A stretch of 30,570 nucleotides of DNA from a virus, in the IMG/VR virus record IMGVR_UViG_3300025120_000317, positions 1 through 30,570 of that record, one strand, 5' to 3'. Positions within the stretch are counted from its first letter, which is position 1, and every line of letters starts with the position of its first letter. This document shows positions 6,722-14,315 of the stretch, in pieces. Both the position numbers and the translations under genes were made by a program. The notes under the pieces were generated by a model. The model was not told the DNA's origin and searched no databases. It worked only from the letters and a program-made list of their open reading frames with translations.

Positions 6722-8814
6722 TACTGCTGCATCCCTTGAGTTTGTACCTCGCCCATTTGAGCTGGTGCAGTACCTACTCGGCCTATTTGCGCGTTCTCAG
6801 CTTGCTGTATAACGAACTGATACTGTGCATTGTACTTTTGTAAACGCTGGGCAAACGCTTCATCTTCTTGAAGGCGTTTCCCAATATCGGGCTGTTGCAC
6901 ATAGCTTTGAATAATTTGCAAAGCAGCTTGAGCACCGTTAGGACGCGCTGGAACTTCAATCCCCGCGTAAATTTTAGATAAGTCATCTGTAATATCTTTC
7001 AACATCTGGTCCTGAGCTTCTTGAGCAGGACGTAGAATTCCGCTAGCCAGAACTGGATCAATACTTCCAGCTATTGCCGTCAGTAGTTTATCTACGTCAA
7101 TTAGTCCGTTTCGGTCCATCTGGACCAATGAAACCAACTGATTTAGTTTAGCTTCTTGTTTTTCTGAACTAGCGTTCAGGACATCAAAACTGATAGTAAC
7201 GTCGTAATTCTCATTAGGATCACCCTTATCAAACATCTGGGGATCGGGAACCCCCGTTACGTTAAAAAATATTTCGTTAGGCCCGAACCTTTGAAAATTT
7301 TTGTAACAAGTAGTAACTACTTTAGCGATGTGCTGAAGGTACTTGTCAACCAAGAACTGCCTTCGTACTCCACTAAGCGGAGATTCTTCATCTAGGCCAA
7401 CAATTCTGTCAGCTTGAGCCTGAAGATTGTTCTCCATTTCTACAGATCCTGGATTAAATCCTGGTCCCTGCATGAAACTAATTTCTCCAGGACGAACCTC
7501 TGGGATAAATCGACCAGGACCAATCTCTTCTGGCTTTCTTCCCTTTGGATGAGTTACGGCTGGCAGGGTAGATAGCGAATTGCTGTCTATCCGAGAGTCA
7601 CGCTCTACTTTAACTTGGTTCTGGATGCCTCTCAGAAGCGATGGAACCGTCATTGCATCATATAGACGCTTTGTGTCCTCACTGAACCTAGTAACTACTA
7701 CAGGGTAGTCCTCGTACCCGTTTAAGAGATCGAACTTAGCGTAAGCTTGTATGCCTACGCCAGCATCTCCCGAAAAAGATTCGTGAAACACGGTCTCGTA
7801 GATACCCTCGGACTTATCGTCCTCGTCTATCAACCTCTGGTAACCATGTATGATCTCAATCAGTTCCTCGGCCTCATAAGCATCATCAGTTGATGAGATG
7901 CTCCGCCTTCCCTCCTGCTCCCTCTCCAAGGAATTTATGTTTACACCAGAGAAGTTTTCGATCACGTGCTCCACGAAATTTTCATCCCAACCATCTGTAC
8001 TTACCTTATTCTGCAGCTCTTGTGCAGTGTAGTACGTGCGCCAAAAACAGTACGGCGCTCGTTGTGGGTCTGTTACATAAGCGGGAAAAATAAAATCCCC
8101 ATCAGGGGCTACGGTCTTTACCTCTGGAGCATTCACCTGCCTGCGAACGGTAGGAACTTCTGCTACACCTGTTTCACGCAGCTCATCTAATGCTTTCCTT
8201 GCGTTAGGCTCAGATACTTGAACAGCGGACTGCATCTGCTGGATTACCATTTCGTCGTTCTGGCCACTAGCTATCATTTCAGCTAGCTCAGGACTAGCAG
8301 CAGCAATCCTTCTGAGATCTATCTTCTGCTTGAACGTGCGATCTTCCATTATCCAACCGCAGTACGTAACCATCATGCCACGCTCAAGCATGTAGTTCGC
8401 AGCTAGCTCCATTTCTTGCTTGAACCTAGGGATGTACCCAGAGGTTGTCATCCACTTCAGGAAGTTCGAAACTACCTTAGCTCTAGGGATGTCTGTAGCT
8501 TCTACAGGGAACGCCTGTATATTAGCCCTGTTTAGGGCTGACATGAACAGCGAAACTAAGCGAGTTACTCTCTCATCAATAACATGGCTCTCTAAATCAG
8601 AAGCTCCTTCCCACGGGAAGGCATCTGCTCCGTGCTTACGAAGATCACGGCTTTTACCAGGCCACCAGTTACGCCTGTCATCGTACGATGTACGACAAAG
8701 GTCGTAGTACGCTTGCAGCTCATTGGTTGTCGTCTGGTACGCCTTTATGAGAACGTCTATATCTGGCTTTTTGCCAACGTACGTTATTGCTTTTGAGTAA
8801 TCGTTGTTCTGCAT
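6721..8814 (-). CDS. portal protein
   Basis: A 697-residue protein. The N-terminal third has YYDLCRTSYDDRRNWWPGKS and AFPWEGASDLESHVIDERVT, the form found in portal proteins of podoviruses and related phages, where a 'P(W/F)xGASD' segment precedes the clip/stem. The middle contains the FSEDTKRLYDAMTVPSLLRG and GFNPGSVEMENNLQAQAD regions. The C-terminus is Gln/Ala-rich and helical (barrel-like). It lies between the terminase side and the scaffold, as expected for the dodecameric DNA gate of the head. ATG 8814 shares a base with the previous stop (TAATG). Length is within the usual 500-750. Confidence 0.85.
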   Translation of the reverse strand: MQNNDYSKAITYVGKKPDIDVLIKAYQTTTNELQAYYDLCRTSYDDRRNWWPGKSRDLRKHGADAFPWEGASDLESHVIDERVTRLVSLFMSALNRANIQAFPVEATDIPRAKVVSNFLKWMTTSGYIPRFKQEMELAANYMLERGMMVTYCGWIMEDRTFKQKIDLRRIAAASPELAEMIASGQNDEMVIQQMQSAVQVSEPNARKALDELRETGVAEVPTVRRQVNAPEVKTVAPDGDFIFPAYVTDPQRAPYCFWRTYYTAQELQNKVSTDGWDENFVEHVIENFSGVNINSLEREQEGRRSISSTDDAYEAEELIEIIHGYQRLIDEDDKSEGIYETVFHESFSGDAGVGIQAYAKFDLLNGYEDYPVVVTRFSEDTKRLYDAMTVPSLLRGIQNQVKVERDSRIDSNSLSTLPAVTHPKGRKPEEIGPGRFIPEVRPGEISFMQGPGFNPGSVEMENNLQAQADRIVGLDEESPLSGVRRQFLVDKYLQHIAKVVTTCYKNFQRFGPNEIFFNVTGVPDPQMFDKGDPNENYDVTISFDVLNASSEKQEAKLNQLVSLVQMDRNGLIDVDKLLTAIAGSIDPVLASGILRPAQEAQDQMLKDITDDLSKIYAGIEVPARPNGAQAALQIIQSYVQQPDIGKRLQEDEAFAQRLQKYNAQYQFVIQQAENAQIGRVGTAPAQMGEVQTQGMQQ

Positions 8815-9065
8815 TACCGCTCTAAGTTTTTCAAAAATTGTTGAACCTTATCTTGCACCTTGTACAGAACCCTGTATGAGTACCAGTAGTTTACTCCGAT
8901 ATTATCACAGAATTCGCTATTTTGCATCAACCTCTCTGAATTATGTAGCAATATTAGCCTAAGAAGCTCCCACCCCAACAAGCGATCTATTTCTTGGGAC
9001 AGGAACTTCTTATCCTGAACTAAGCGATTAAGCTGTTCCTCTTCTGTATCTGTAAGAAACTCCAT
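8814..9065 (-). CDS. hypothetical 83-residue helical protein
   Basis: The longest frame opens with a TTG at 9086. The ATG at 9065 is preferred because it gives a normal start, a smaller overlap with the upstream gene (38 bases) and a GAAG weak SD. The protein starts MEFLTDTEEEQLNRLVQDKK, is Leu-rich and helical throughout, and ends QFLKNLER. Its stop overlaps the portal start as TAATG. No family is recognised. A regulator or connector role cannot be told apart. Confidence 0.6.
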   Translation of the reverse strand: MEFLTDTEEEQLNRLVQDKKFLSQEIDRLLGWELLRLILLHNSERLMQNSEFCDNIGVNYWYSYRVLYKVQDKVQQFLKNLER

Positions 9066-9405
9066 TAACGTCTTCAATAACTTCAACTGTAATTAACTTC
9101 CCAACTAACCGTTCCGAAATTTTTTTAGGAACAAGCACAGGGATCTTAATGCCACTTTCACGGACGTACGCATAAACGTACTTCTTGTTAGGTGCTACCT
9201 TTATTACCTTAGCACTTATATGCTTCGCAGTAGCCTCTGGAGCTTCTATAGCTTCAGTTAGTATTTCCTGCCCCTCATCGGAGATCCAGGTGTTCTTGCC
9301 TGCACCAGTCATCATACCACTGGACAGCTTTTCCTTCGCTAGTACCAATAACTCATCCCAAACATAATGCTCTTGCCGAGCTATTTCACTTAATCTTATC
9401 TTCAT
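9028..9405 (-). CDS. hypothetical 125-residue protein, possible DNA-binding N-terminus
   Basis: ATG 9405 comes directly after the terminase stop (TAA at 9408-9406), with GGGAGG of the terminase tail acting as ribosome-binding site. Residues 1-50 (MKIRLSEIARQEHYVWDELL then WISDEGQEIL) read like a small helix-turn-helix, and residues about 63-122 form a beta-rich segment with VYAYVRESGIKIPVLVPKKI. This pairing of short HTH and small beta domain occurs in phage hypothetical proteins near terminase genes. No function can be assigned. Confidence 0.6.
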   Translation of the reverse strand: MKIRLSEIARQEHYVWDELLVLAKEKLSSGMMTGAGKNTWISDEGQEILTEAIEAPEATAKHISAKVIKVAPNKKYVYAYVRESGIKIPVLVPKKISERLVGKLITVEVIEDVNGVSYRYRRGTA

Positions 9406-11061
9406 TTAATATCCTCCCATAGACCTGCGAGTTACTGCTAAATCGCGAGCTGTTACGTGGACTGGGCCTTCTCCATAGTTCGCCATTCGTAAATAACGAA
9501 TAACGTCAAAGAAGTCCTTTAAGGGTTCGTCCATTTTCCCCTTCGAGTTGTAGTTAATGAGGCTATCAATTAAGTTTCGACAGCTCTCGTGAATATAACA
9601 TCTGGGCTTATTAGCGGAATCAATCGGCTCATTAGGGTTGTAATTAAACCACTCATCTAATGCAGATAGCCCAACTTCCTCCATACGGCCATCAGAAGGT
9701 ACGAACATCATATCTTGCTCCTCGAATGCCATAAACAAATCTTCGTTGTTCTCGTTCTCTTTAGCAAAGAATCTAGAGTCCCCAATTCGCTCAAATACCT
9801 GAATTCCTAGATCATGTTCAATTTCTTTGAATAAATCTACGTACCCCTTTACGCCTAATCCGACCTTCTTTGAAGCGGGGCCAAGTTTCCATTTAGGGTC
9901 ACCGAACTCCGCCCAGTCCCCATAAGTGTCCCAATCGGGCCACTCACGGCAGATGTACACGTTGTCGTTATCGTCTACAGCAGCCCATATAGAAACGTAG
10001 TTTTTTGCTCCAGCGGGGTCCACTACCTGGTACGCTGTGTACCTGGACTTGTCAGATACGTCAGGGAACTGCATTCCGTACTTATTAGGCTCGTTGTCCT
10101 TTAGCACGTTAACTTCAGTGTTAAAAAGCGGGAGTAAAGAAGTCATGCTTTTTACGGGTACTCCGTAAGCGCGAACTAATATCTCCTCTTCTGGTCTTCC
10201 ACGAAGGTCTTTTGCTATACGCTCGTACCCGCCAAACGGGTTCTCATCAGAGTGCAAGTACACTACGGACGCATCCCTTGACGGGCTGTACTGACGCACA
10301 GGGACTTCTCTGTTCTTTAACAACTTAGCCTTCTTGGTCTCTAGAGTTTGTGCACTCTTCAGATAATCGGATATAAACGGAGTATAACCATCAATAGGAG
10401 TGAAGCCTATCCCCATAACAGCATCTCTGGTTGCTAGACGGAACCTAAGAGTGTTCACTAGCGCAGAATCGCCGAGGTACTCATCTAACCACGCACCTAT
10501 GTTTAGCCCTGTAGCTTTAGGAAAACCGTACTCAAAGCCCTCTAAAATCGTCTGGTTGTTGCTGTACTGCGTGTACGTCTTGAAATCTACTCTAGTACGG
10601 GTATCAGGGAAAATAAAGCTCTTAGCCGTGAACCCGTTCTGCATACTGTAGTTGATGTACCCCTCGATGCTCTTCGTCTTCTTCTTGAACTCCTTGGGCA
10701 TCATCTCCCATATAGCGGACTGCTGCACCTTGATGGAGGTGTCCTCGTTCTGTGAGAAGCATACTACGTGACCATCGTTACTTTCAGTCACAGCTTTCAT
10801 AACAATCTTTGCAAATCCAGTGGTCTTCCCCGATCTGTTACCACCTAAAGCTAAACACTCGTTGTGTTTCTGTAGCCCTTGCTCAATACGCTCCCATCCA
10901 GGGAGGTCGAACCCATGCCTTACAGGGTCATCTTCAGAGGCTTTGATTCGACTCTCATGGGCAGTATGCAGCTCCTTAAGCAACGAGAGATCGTTGTTGT
11001 ACAGCCAAACAATGTCTTTAGCTGTAGGGGACTCTAAAAAAGGATGCTCCGTAAAATTCAT
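9406..11061 (-). CDS. terL: terminase large subunit (packaging ATPase/nuclease)
   Basis: A 551-residue protein with Walker A GGNRSGKT (73-80) and a Walker B-like WLDE (191-194). The nuclease half begins at YQVVDPAGAKNYVSIWAAVD, where Asp348 fits the first acidic residue of the RNase H-like fold. Later acidic residues (for example around 435-455 and 525-530) could supply the rest of the metal site. The enzyme translocates DNA into the prohead through the portal and cuts the concatemer. No SD is seen. A TATAAT at 11076-11071 overlaps the stop of the upstream gene, but I do not call it a promoter because no -35 is present. Confidence 0.9.
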   Translation of the reverse strand: MNFTEHPFLESPTAKDIVWLYNNDLSLLKELHTAHESRIKASEDDPVRHGFDLPGWERIEQGLQKHNECLALGGNRSGKTTGFAKIVMKAVTESNDGHVVCFSQNEDTSIKVQQSAIWEMMPKEFKKKTKSIEGYINYSMQNGFTAKSFIFPDTRTRVDFKTYTQYSNNQTILEGFEYGFPKATGLNIGAWLDEYLGDSALVNTLRFRLATRDAVMGIGFTPIDGYTPFISDYLKSAQTLETKKAKLLKNREVPVRQYSPSRDASVVYLHSDENPFGGYERIAKDLRGRPEEEILVRAYGVPVKSMTSLLPLFNTEVNVLKDNEPNKYGMQFPDVSDKSRYTAYQVVDPAGAKNYVSIWAAVDDNDNVYICREWPDWDTYGDWAEFGDPKWKLGPASKKVGLGVKGYVDLFKEIEHDLGIQVFERIGDSRFFAKENENNEDLFMAFEEQDMMFVPSDGRMEEVGLSALDEWFNYNPNEPIDSANKPRCYIHESCRNLIDSLINYNSKGKMDEPLKDFFDVIRYLRMANYGEGPVHVTARDLAVTRRSMGGY

Positions 11062-11071
11062 TTTAACTTAA

Positions 11072-11329
11072 TTATACAACATCTAAGTCTGACGCTAAAA
11101 ACCACATATGACCGTGCTTTTGGATCATCGGCCTACCTAGATAGCTTTTAACGTCTACGTACACGCTGTCAGGGGCCTCAGATACACTAACCACTACCAT
11201 AGGTTCAGTTTGCATCTTTTTGATCTCCTCTGGCTGATAAGGGTAGTTCACCCTAGCCTTCTCTGGTTTTCCATCAAAACCTATTCCTGTTGTCTTCAGT
11301 ACGACTTTGTTTCCTTTTGTGATGTTCAT
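11072..11329 (-). CDS. hypothetical 85-residue protein
   Basis: A small beta-rich basic protein starting MNITKGNKVVLKTTGIGFDG and containing EPMVVVSVSEAPDSVYVDVK and GHMWFLASDLDVV. The pattern of short strands with a WF near the end suggests an SH3-like barrel of the kind found in small phage accessory proteins. This is inference only. It lies between the MSGKG gene and the large terminase, in the same direction, with gaps of about ten bases on each side. Confidence 0.6.
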   Translation of the reverse strand: MNITKGNKVVLKTTGIGFDGKPEKARVNYPYQPEEIKKMQTEPMVVVSVSEAPDSVYVDVKSYLGRPMIQKHGHMWFLASDLDVV

Positions 11330-11338
11330 TGCTACAAG

Positions 11339-11629
11339 TTACTCTATAATCTTACGTATACCGTGACGGATCGGAGGAGTATTAAATGCAGCACTGTTAA
11401 TGGTGGAGGAAGTGGGATTTGCACCCACGTCTTCAGAAGCTTCCTCCTGAATCGAATCTAAATTACCCCCAGAAAAAGTACCTTCGTTGCTGTTTTTACC
11501 CCCACAAAAAGCACCTTCGTACTTCTTGATGTCGTTGTAAAAAGGATCTTTAGGTCTAAAAATGTTGTTGTACCCTTCGTGGTACGCGTCCCAGTCCGAT
11601 ACTCTGCTCCTGTCTCCCTTGCCGCTCAC
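11339..11629 (-). CDS. MSGKGD-type small phage protein with repeat-containing C-terminus
   Basis: This 96-residue protein opens MSGKGDRSRVSDWDAYHEGY. The start 'MSGKG(D/S)..R......Y..N(Y/W)..IF' recurs in small proteins of many phages, though no function is known to me. Residues about 39-60 contain two 11-residue units (EGAFCGGK, EGTFSGGN) encoded by 25-base repeats that differ at two positions (11463-11487 and 11496-11520). The following stretch is coded by the tRNA-like minihelix at 11401-11447. The conserved N-terminus suggests a real gene. The C-terminal half may be a later addition. Confidence 0.65.
   Translation of the reverse strand: MSGKGDRSRVSDWDAYHEGYNNIFRPKDPFYNDIKKYEGAFCGGKNSNEGTFSGGNLDSIQEEASEDVGANPTSSTINSAAFNTPPIRHGIRKIIE
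11401..11447 (-). other. tRNA-like acceptor/T-arm minihelix ending in CCA
   Basis: Read on the minus strand: GGAGGAA (11447-11441), a 12-base link GCTTCTGAAGAC, GTGGG-TGCAAAT-CCCAC (11428-11412), TTCCTCC (11411-11405), A, CCA (11403-11401). GGAGGAA and TTCCTCC pair over all seven bases, and the five-base T-stem with a seven-base TGCAAAT loop is that of a tRNA or tmRNA 3' end. The D and anticodon arms are missing. It lies inside the coding frame of the MSGKG gene. Confidence 0.5.
11463..11520 (-). repeat. two 25-base direct repeats inside the MSGKG gene
   Basis: Copies at 11463-11487 and 11496-11520 match at 23 of 25 positions with an offset of 33 bases, that is 11 codons. They encode the EGAFCGGK / EGTFSGGN units. 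Adjacent to the tRNA-like minihelix. Confidence 0.7.
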
Positions 11630-11633
11630 AATA

Positions 11634-11834
11634 CTAGTTCCTCTCTACGTTAAAATCATCTTCGTCTTCCTTTAGATCCTGTATTGCTATATTAGCGGCA
11701 ACAAGCATAGCTACCTCTTCCTCAGAACTATCGGGATCCATCTGTTTTATGATCTTGAATAGCTCGTTGATTACCCTGCGATTGTACTCTGGATCGTCCA
11801 TGTCGTGCTCTTCAAAGTTGTACGTTATCAACAT
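11634..11834 (-). CDS. hypothetical acidic 66-residue protein
   Basis: The frame starts at ATG 11834, overlapping the end of the small terminase gene by 23 bases. An internal ATG at 11801 with GAAGAG upstream would give a 55-residue form starting MDDPEYNRRVINELFKIIKQ. The protein is acidic and helical (DSSEEEVAMLVAANIAIQDL) and ends DEDDFNVERN. No family is recognised. It sits between the two terminase-side genes, so a packaging accessory role is possible. Confidence 0.55.
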   Translation of the reverse strand: MLITYNFEEHDMDDPEYNRRVINELFKIIKQMDPDSSEEEVAMLVAANIAIQDLKEDEDDFNVERN

Positions 11835-12375
11835 CTATTACCTCCGCTTGTTTTATCTTGCTTTTAGCCTTTTCCATTAAGCTCTTGTAGTCCTCATCAG
11901 TGTAAACTTTTTCTTCCCTGGATATACTGGTAGCTTCCCCTCTCGCTAGCATCGCCTCCCTAGACGAGTTAGACTTCGCTATACTAATATCTTTGATGTC
12001 CTTAAAAGTAGGCTTCAGCTCACCTGATTGCATACGAGAACGCACATCGTTTATAATCTCCTCCTCTAGTGAGGTTATGTTTAAGTAAGAGTAAGCTGCA
12101 AGTTGACCCCCCAGGTCACGCCATTTGCCCATGTGGTCAGCGTACGATACCAGCACACGTTGTACTGTTTCGTGTTTAAAACCGTACTTGGACACCATGT
12201 TGTTAATGCTTTTGCCCTGTGCAGAAAGGAATAGTATTGTAGCTACCTTTTTAGGGTTATAACGCTCTAGGCATTTAAGCTTTTTAACTTCATGTTCCTC
12301 AGCGTACTCTATAACAGCGGAATTTATGTCTTCAAATAACTGTTGTTTTACAATGTTAGGGTCAGGGGAACTCAT
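11812..12375 (-). CDS. terminase small subunit-like protein
   Basis: The longest frame reaches 12447 with a TTG start. The ATG at 12375 (MSSPDPNIVKQQLFEDINSA) is preferred, giving 187 residues, because the upstream part is an unlikely, Leu/Cys-rich read of AT-rich spacer. Residues about 42-78 form a helix-turn-helix (ATILFLSAQGKSINNMVSKY then GFKHETVQRVL), followed by a helical oligomerisation-type region and a basic C-terminus. It is the first gene of the minus arm, as is normal for the DNA-recognition subunit of terminase, and TerL follows three small genes later. No SD is seen. The assignment rests on HTH, size and place. Confidence 0.65.
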   Translation of the reverse strand: MSSPDPNIVKQQLFEDINSAVIEYAEEHEVKKLKCLERYNPKKVATILFLSAQGKSINNMVSKYGFKHETVQRVLVSYADHMGKWRDLGGQLAAYSYLNITSLEEEIINDVRSRMQSGELKPTFKDIKDISIAKSNSSREAMLARGEATSISREEKVYTDEDYKSLMEKAKSKIKQAEVIDVDNVQL

Positions 12376-12489
12376 AATAGTACGCCATAAATCATAAATA
12401 AGCCTACAAGTCAAGTATTTTTTTTGAAGGCAGTACATAAATTGCAATTTAAATTTAAAAAAAAGCCCTGACCCCCTCCCCCCATGTGC

Positions 12490-12505
12490 CCAAATCGTCG
12501 ATACA
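12490..12505 (+). repeat. CCAAA-N5-type 16-base motif, copy 1
   Basis: CCAAATCGTCGATACA, one mismatch from the (G/A)AATACA core of the other copies, same spacing and orientation. Confidence 0.5.
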
Positions 12506-12534
12506 AGCCTAAATAATTGGAATCTGGATACGAT

Positions 12535-12631
12535 CTAGGACGACCTAGGACGTAGTTGTTCTAGGACTACTAGGACGGGACTAGGACAAATCCCCAAAGT
12601 CTGAATACAAGCAGAAAATGGGTACTAGGAC
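12535..12631. repeat. six CTAGGAC iterons
   Basis: CTAGGAC occurs at 12535, 12545, 12561, 12570, 12581 and 12625, all in the same orientation. The spacing of 9-16 bases in the first five is what a protein binding side by side would need. Two further copies and a CTAGAAC variant lie on the other side of the cassette (16433, 16469, 16443). Confidence 0.75.
12594..12609 (+). repeat. CCAAA-N5-AATACA motif, copy 2
   Basis: CCAAAGTCTGAATACA. An ATG follows eight bases later (12618) but the frame behind it is weak. Confidence 0.65.
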
Positions 12632-12692
12632 GCGATTTGCCTCTGTAATTGAAAAGCTTGGACAGCTTCAAAACATCGCAAAAACATCCATT

Positions 12693-12712
12693 TGTATCCA
12701 GAACTGGATACA
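12693..12712. promoter_or_regulatory. perfect palindrome, operator-like
   Basis: TGTATCCAGAACTGGATACA is a 9-base inverted repeat around a two-base AA centre. The half-site TGGATAC recurs singly at 12525 and again as an inverted pair at 16451/16476. Confidence 0.7.
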
Positions 12713-12861
12713 TTTTGACTATTTGAGAAGTGAAATAGTACATTTACTGCAAATCTTGGTACATTTACGACAGCATCAAAGCGTTTTTTCCTATTGCCTG
12801 CACGTATATATCCAAAACCGTATTCAATGATTGATTACGTGCATTGATTACCAACGACTTA

Positions 12862-12915
12862 CATGGGGGTTGACGGCTGTGCCCCATGCAAGCTATTATA
12901 TGCCCGAAATTTCGG
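12862..12915 (+). promoter_or_regulatory. sigma70-type promoter with overlapping palindromes
   Basis: TTGACG (12870-12875) and TATTAT (12894-12899) are 18 bases apart, close to the TTGACA-17-TATAAT consensus. CATGGGG (12862-12868) and CCCCATG (12882-12888) form an inverted repeat around the -35 box. CCGAAATTTCGG (12904-12915), a perfect 12-base palindrome, covers the expected start point. This is the usual layout of a repressed promoter. It would drive the AAA+/VWA cassette. Confidence 0.7.
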
Positions 12916-12941
12916 ATCATTCAGATTCGGCATTTCTAACC

Positions 12942-12961
12942 GTAACCAAAAAATAAATACA
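12942..12961 (+). promoter_or_regulatory. leader repeat copy A, before AAA+ ATPase gene
   Basis: GTAACCAAAAAATAAATACA, two bases before ATG 12964. There is no SD between it and the start. The other identical copies are at 14296 and 14423. Confidence 0.85.
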
Positions 12962-12963
12962 AT

Positions 12964-14295
12964 ATGAATACCGTCGAAATAAAAAACACCATCTCAACCA
13001 TGACTCAAGGACGCTGCTTCATCAGTACGACTGATTACTTGAGATCCGCGATTGTTCCCGCTATGGTGCACCTAGGAGAGCTTCCAAGCGATTCAGCATC
13101 ACAGATCCGCGGAAAAGGCCGTATCGATGCTCTCAGGACGATAGAGAGCATACAAGGAATCCAAGCGAGGGAGGCTTGCGAGTCCTTGATCTCTGAATAC
13201 AAGTCTAGTAAGTCCCCAACTCGCAATCCGATTGCGTCTGACATAACTGCTCAAATCTCAGGCATAATTCAAAATGCTATGGCAAGCAGTTCGCCATCAG
13301 TATCCAGCACAGAAATACAAGAGGAGATCGATGATAGACTACTGCCCGTCGTGGATCGCATTCAGGATCTAGAGAAAGAGTATCAGGAATTCAAGGACAC
13401 GTTCAGATCCAACCCTTCAAAGGTAGCGAGAGGAAAAGTTCAGCAAGCAAGTTCAGATAACTTGATCCTAAAAAGAGTTCTGCCGTTCTATCCAAACCAA
13501 GGATCTTGTCTCAAGACTTTGGTTACATCGCCTCCTAGTTATGGGAAGAGTTATTCTCTGAGGCAACTAGGCAATGCTTACGATCTTTATCTTGAGCATG
13601 GCTGTTCTGATAGTATCGACGAAGAGACTACGCTGATAGGAAAAACAATTCCTGATGGCAACGGAGGTTTTGCTATCGTCGATGGTGTATTGACAGAAGC
13701 AGTACGGTCCGCATCAAAAGGAAATCGAGTCCTCCTTTTTCTGGATGAGGTATTGAGATGGCCGATTGTATCTCAGGAATTTCTTCTTTCATTTCTAGAA
13801 CCACATAAAGGATCGTCAGGAGATTCCGAATACGTGCTTCGAACTTTAAAGATGCAAAACGGCAACTCGGAGTTGATCCGTTGCAATGTTAAGAATCTTC
13901 ATATCGTCGCCGCTGGTAACCGTAGTGCTAATGCAATTACAGAAGCTTTCTGGTCCCGCTGGCATAAAGTGAACATCAAATTCGATGTTACTGATTTCGC
14001 CGTTATCTGTAAGCAGATTGCGGATACGTACGACGTGGTTATCGATCCAGGAGAATTTGCTGTGGCCGCTAGCCTCTCAAGGGATCGCTTCAATGAGATG
14101 AGGTTAGAGGCTCCGATTGACTGCAGGACTTTAGTGAATGCGATTGAATGGGCGGGATCATCTGATTGGAGTGTAATCAAATCCTGGATACTAGACGGCT
14201 TAGAAGATCAGATAGTTCAGAGCGATGCTAGGACTGGCGATCCTTTGCAAGATAGTTTAGACGCTGTTCAGGAAGTAAAGAACTCATTGAGCTAA
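12964..14295 (+). CDS. MoxR/CobS-like AAA+ ATPase
   Basis: A 443-residue protein. Residues 1-165 are helical and unassigned, with a coiled segment at about 118-146 (EEIDDRLLPVVDRIQDLEKE). The AAA+ core follows. Its Walker A is SPPSYGKS (189-196), with Ser in place of the first Gly. Walker B is RVLLFLDE (255-262), sensor 1 AAGN (316-319), and a WSRW segment (330-333) has Arg332 placed like the MoxR arginine finger. A possible sensor 2 (IDCRTLVNAIEWA) comes next. MoxR/CobS ATPases form rings that work with a VWA partner to insert metal or remodel proteins; that partner is encoded 149 bases downstream. Cobalt chelation itself is unlikely to be the job, as no other cobalamin gene is present. The start is fixed by the leader repeat. 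Confidence 0.8.
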   Translation: MNTVEIKNTISTMTQGRCFISTTDYLRSAIVPAMVHLGELPSDSASQIRGKGRIDALRTIESIQGIQAREACESLISEYKSSKSPTRNPIASDITAQISGIIQNAMASSSPSVSSTEIQEEIDDRLLPVVDRIQDLEKEYQEFKDTFRSNPSKVARGKVQQASSDNLILKRVLPFYPNQGSCLKTLVTSPPSYGKSYSLRQLGNAYDLYLEHGCSDSIDEETTLIGKTIPDGNGGFAIVDGVLTEAVRSASKGNRVLLFLDEVLRWPIVSQEFLLSFLEPHKGSSGDSEYVLRTLKMQNGNSELIRCNVKNLHIVAAGNRSANAITEAFWSRWHKVNIKFDVTDFAVICKQIADTYDVVIDPGEFAVAASLSRDRFNEMRLEAPIDCRTLVNAIEWAGSSDWSVIKSWILDGLEDQIVQSDARTGDPLQDSLDAVQEVKNSLS

Positions 14296-14315
14296 GTAAC
14301 CAAAAAATAAATACA
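14296..14315 (+). promoter_or_regulatory. leader repeat copy B, before the 36-residue frame
   Basis: GTAACCAAAAAATAAATACA directly follows the ATPase stop codon (TAA 14293-14295) and abuts ATG 14316. Identical to copies A and C. Confidence 0.85.

Larger units (their letters stand above)
12376..12963. other. divergent intergenic control region
   Basis: About 590 bases separate the two transcription arms. From left to right it holds an AT-rich segment upstream of the small terminase (TTGACT and TATGAT on the minus strand, but only 12 bases apart), then two 16-base CCAAA-N5-(A/G)ATACA motifs (12490, 12594). Six CTAGGAC words lie at 12535-12631, followed by a perfect 20-base palindrome (12693-12712), the cassette promoter (12870-12899) with two inverted repeats, and the first leader copy (12942-12961). 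No convincing gene lies in it. Confidence 0.75.

Noticed and set aside
11071-11076. TATAAT on the minus strand before the large terminase gene
   Set aside because: It is formed by the last codons and stop of the upstream gene, and no -35 lies at the right distance.
12376-12447. N-terminal extension of the small terminase from TTG
   Set aside because: The extra residues are AT-rich spacer with an unlikely composition. ATG 12375 gives a normal N-terminus.
12618-12830. 70-codon plus-strand frame in the divergent region, eight bases behind a motif copy
   Set aside because: It runs through the sixth CTAGGAC word and the TGGATAC palindrome, has no SD and an unconvincing composition. Kept only as a remark.
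13192-13201. TCTGAATACA within the AAA+ gene
   Set aside because: It lacks the CCAAA half at the fixed spacing and is explained by coding sequence.
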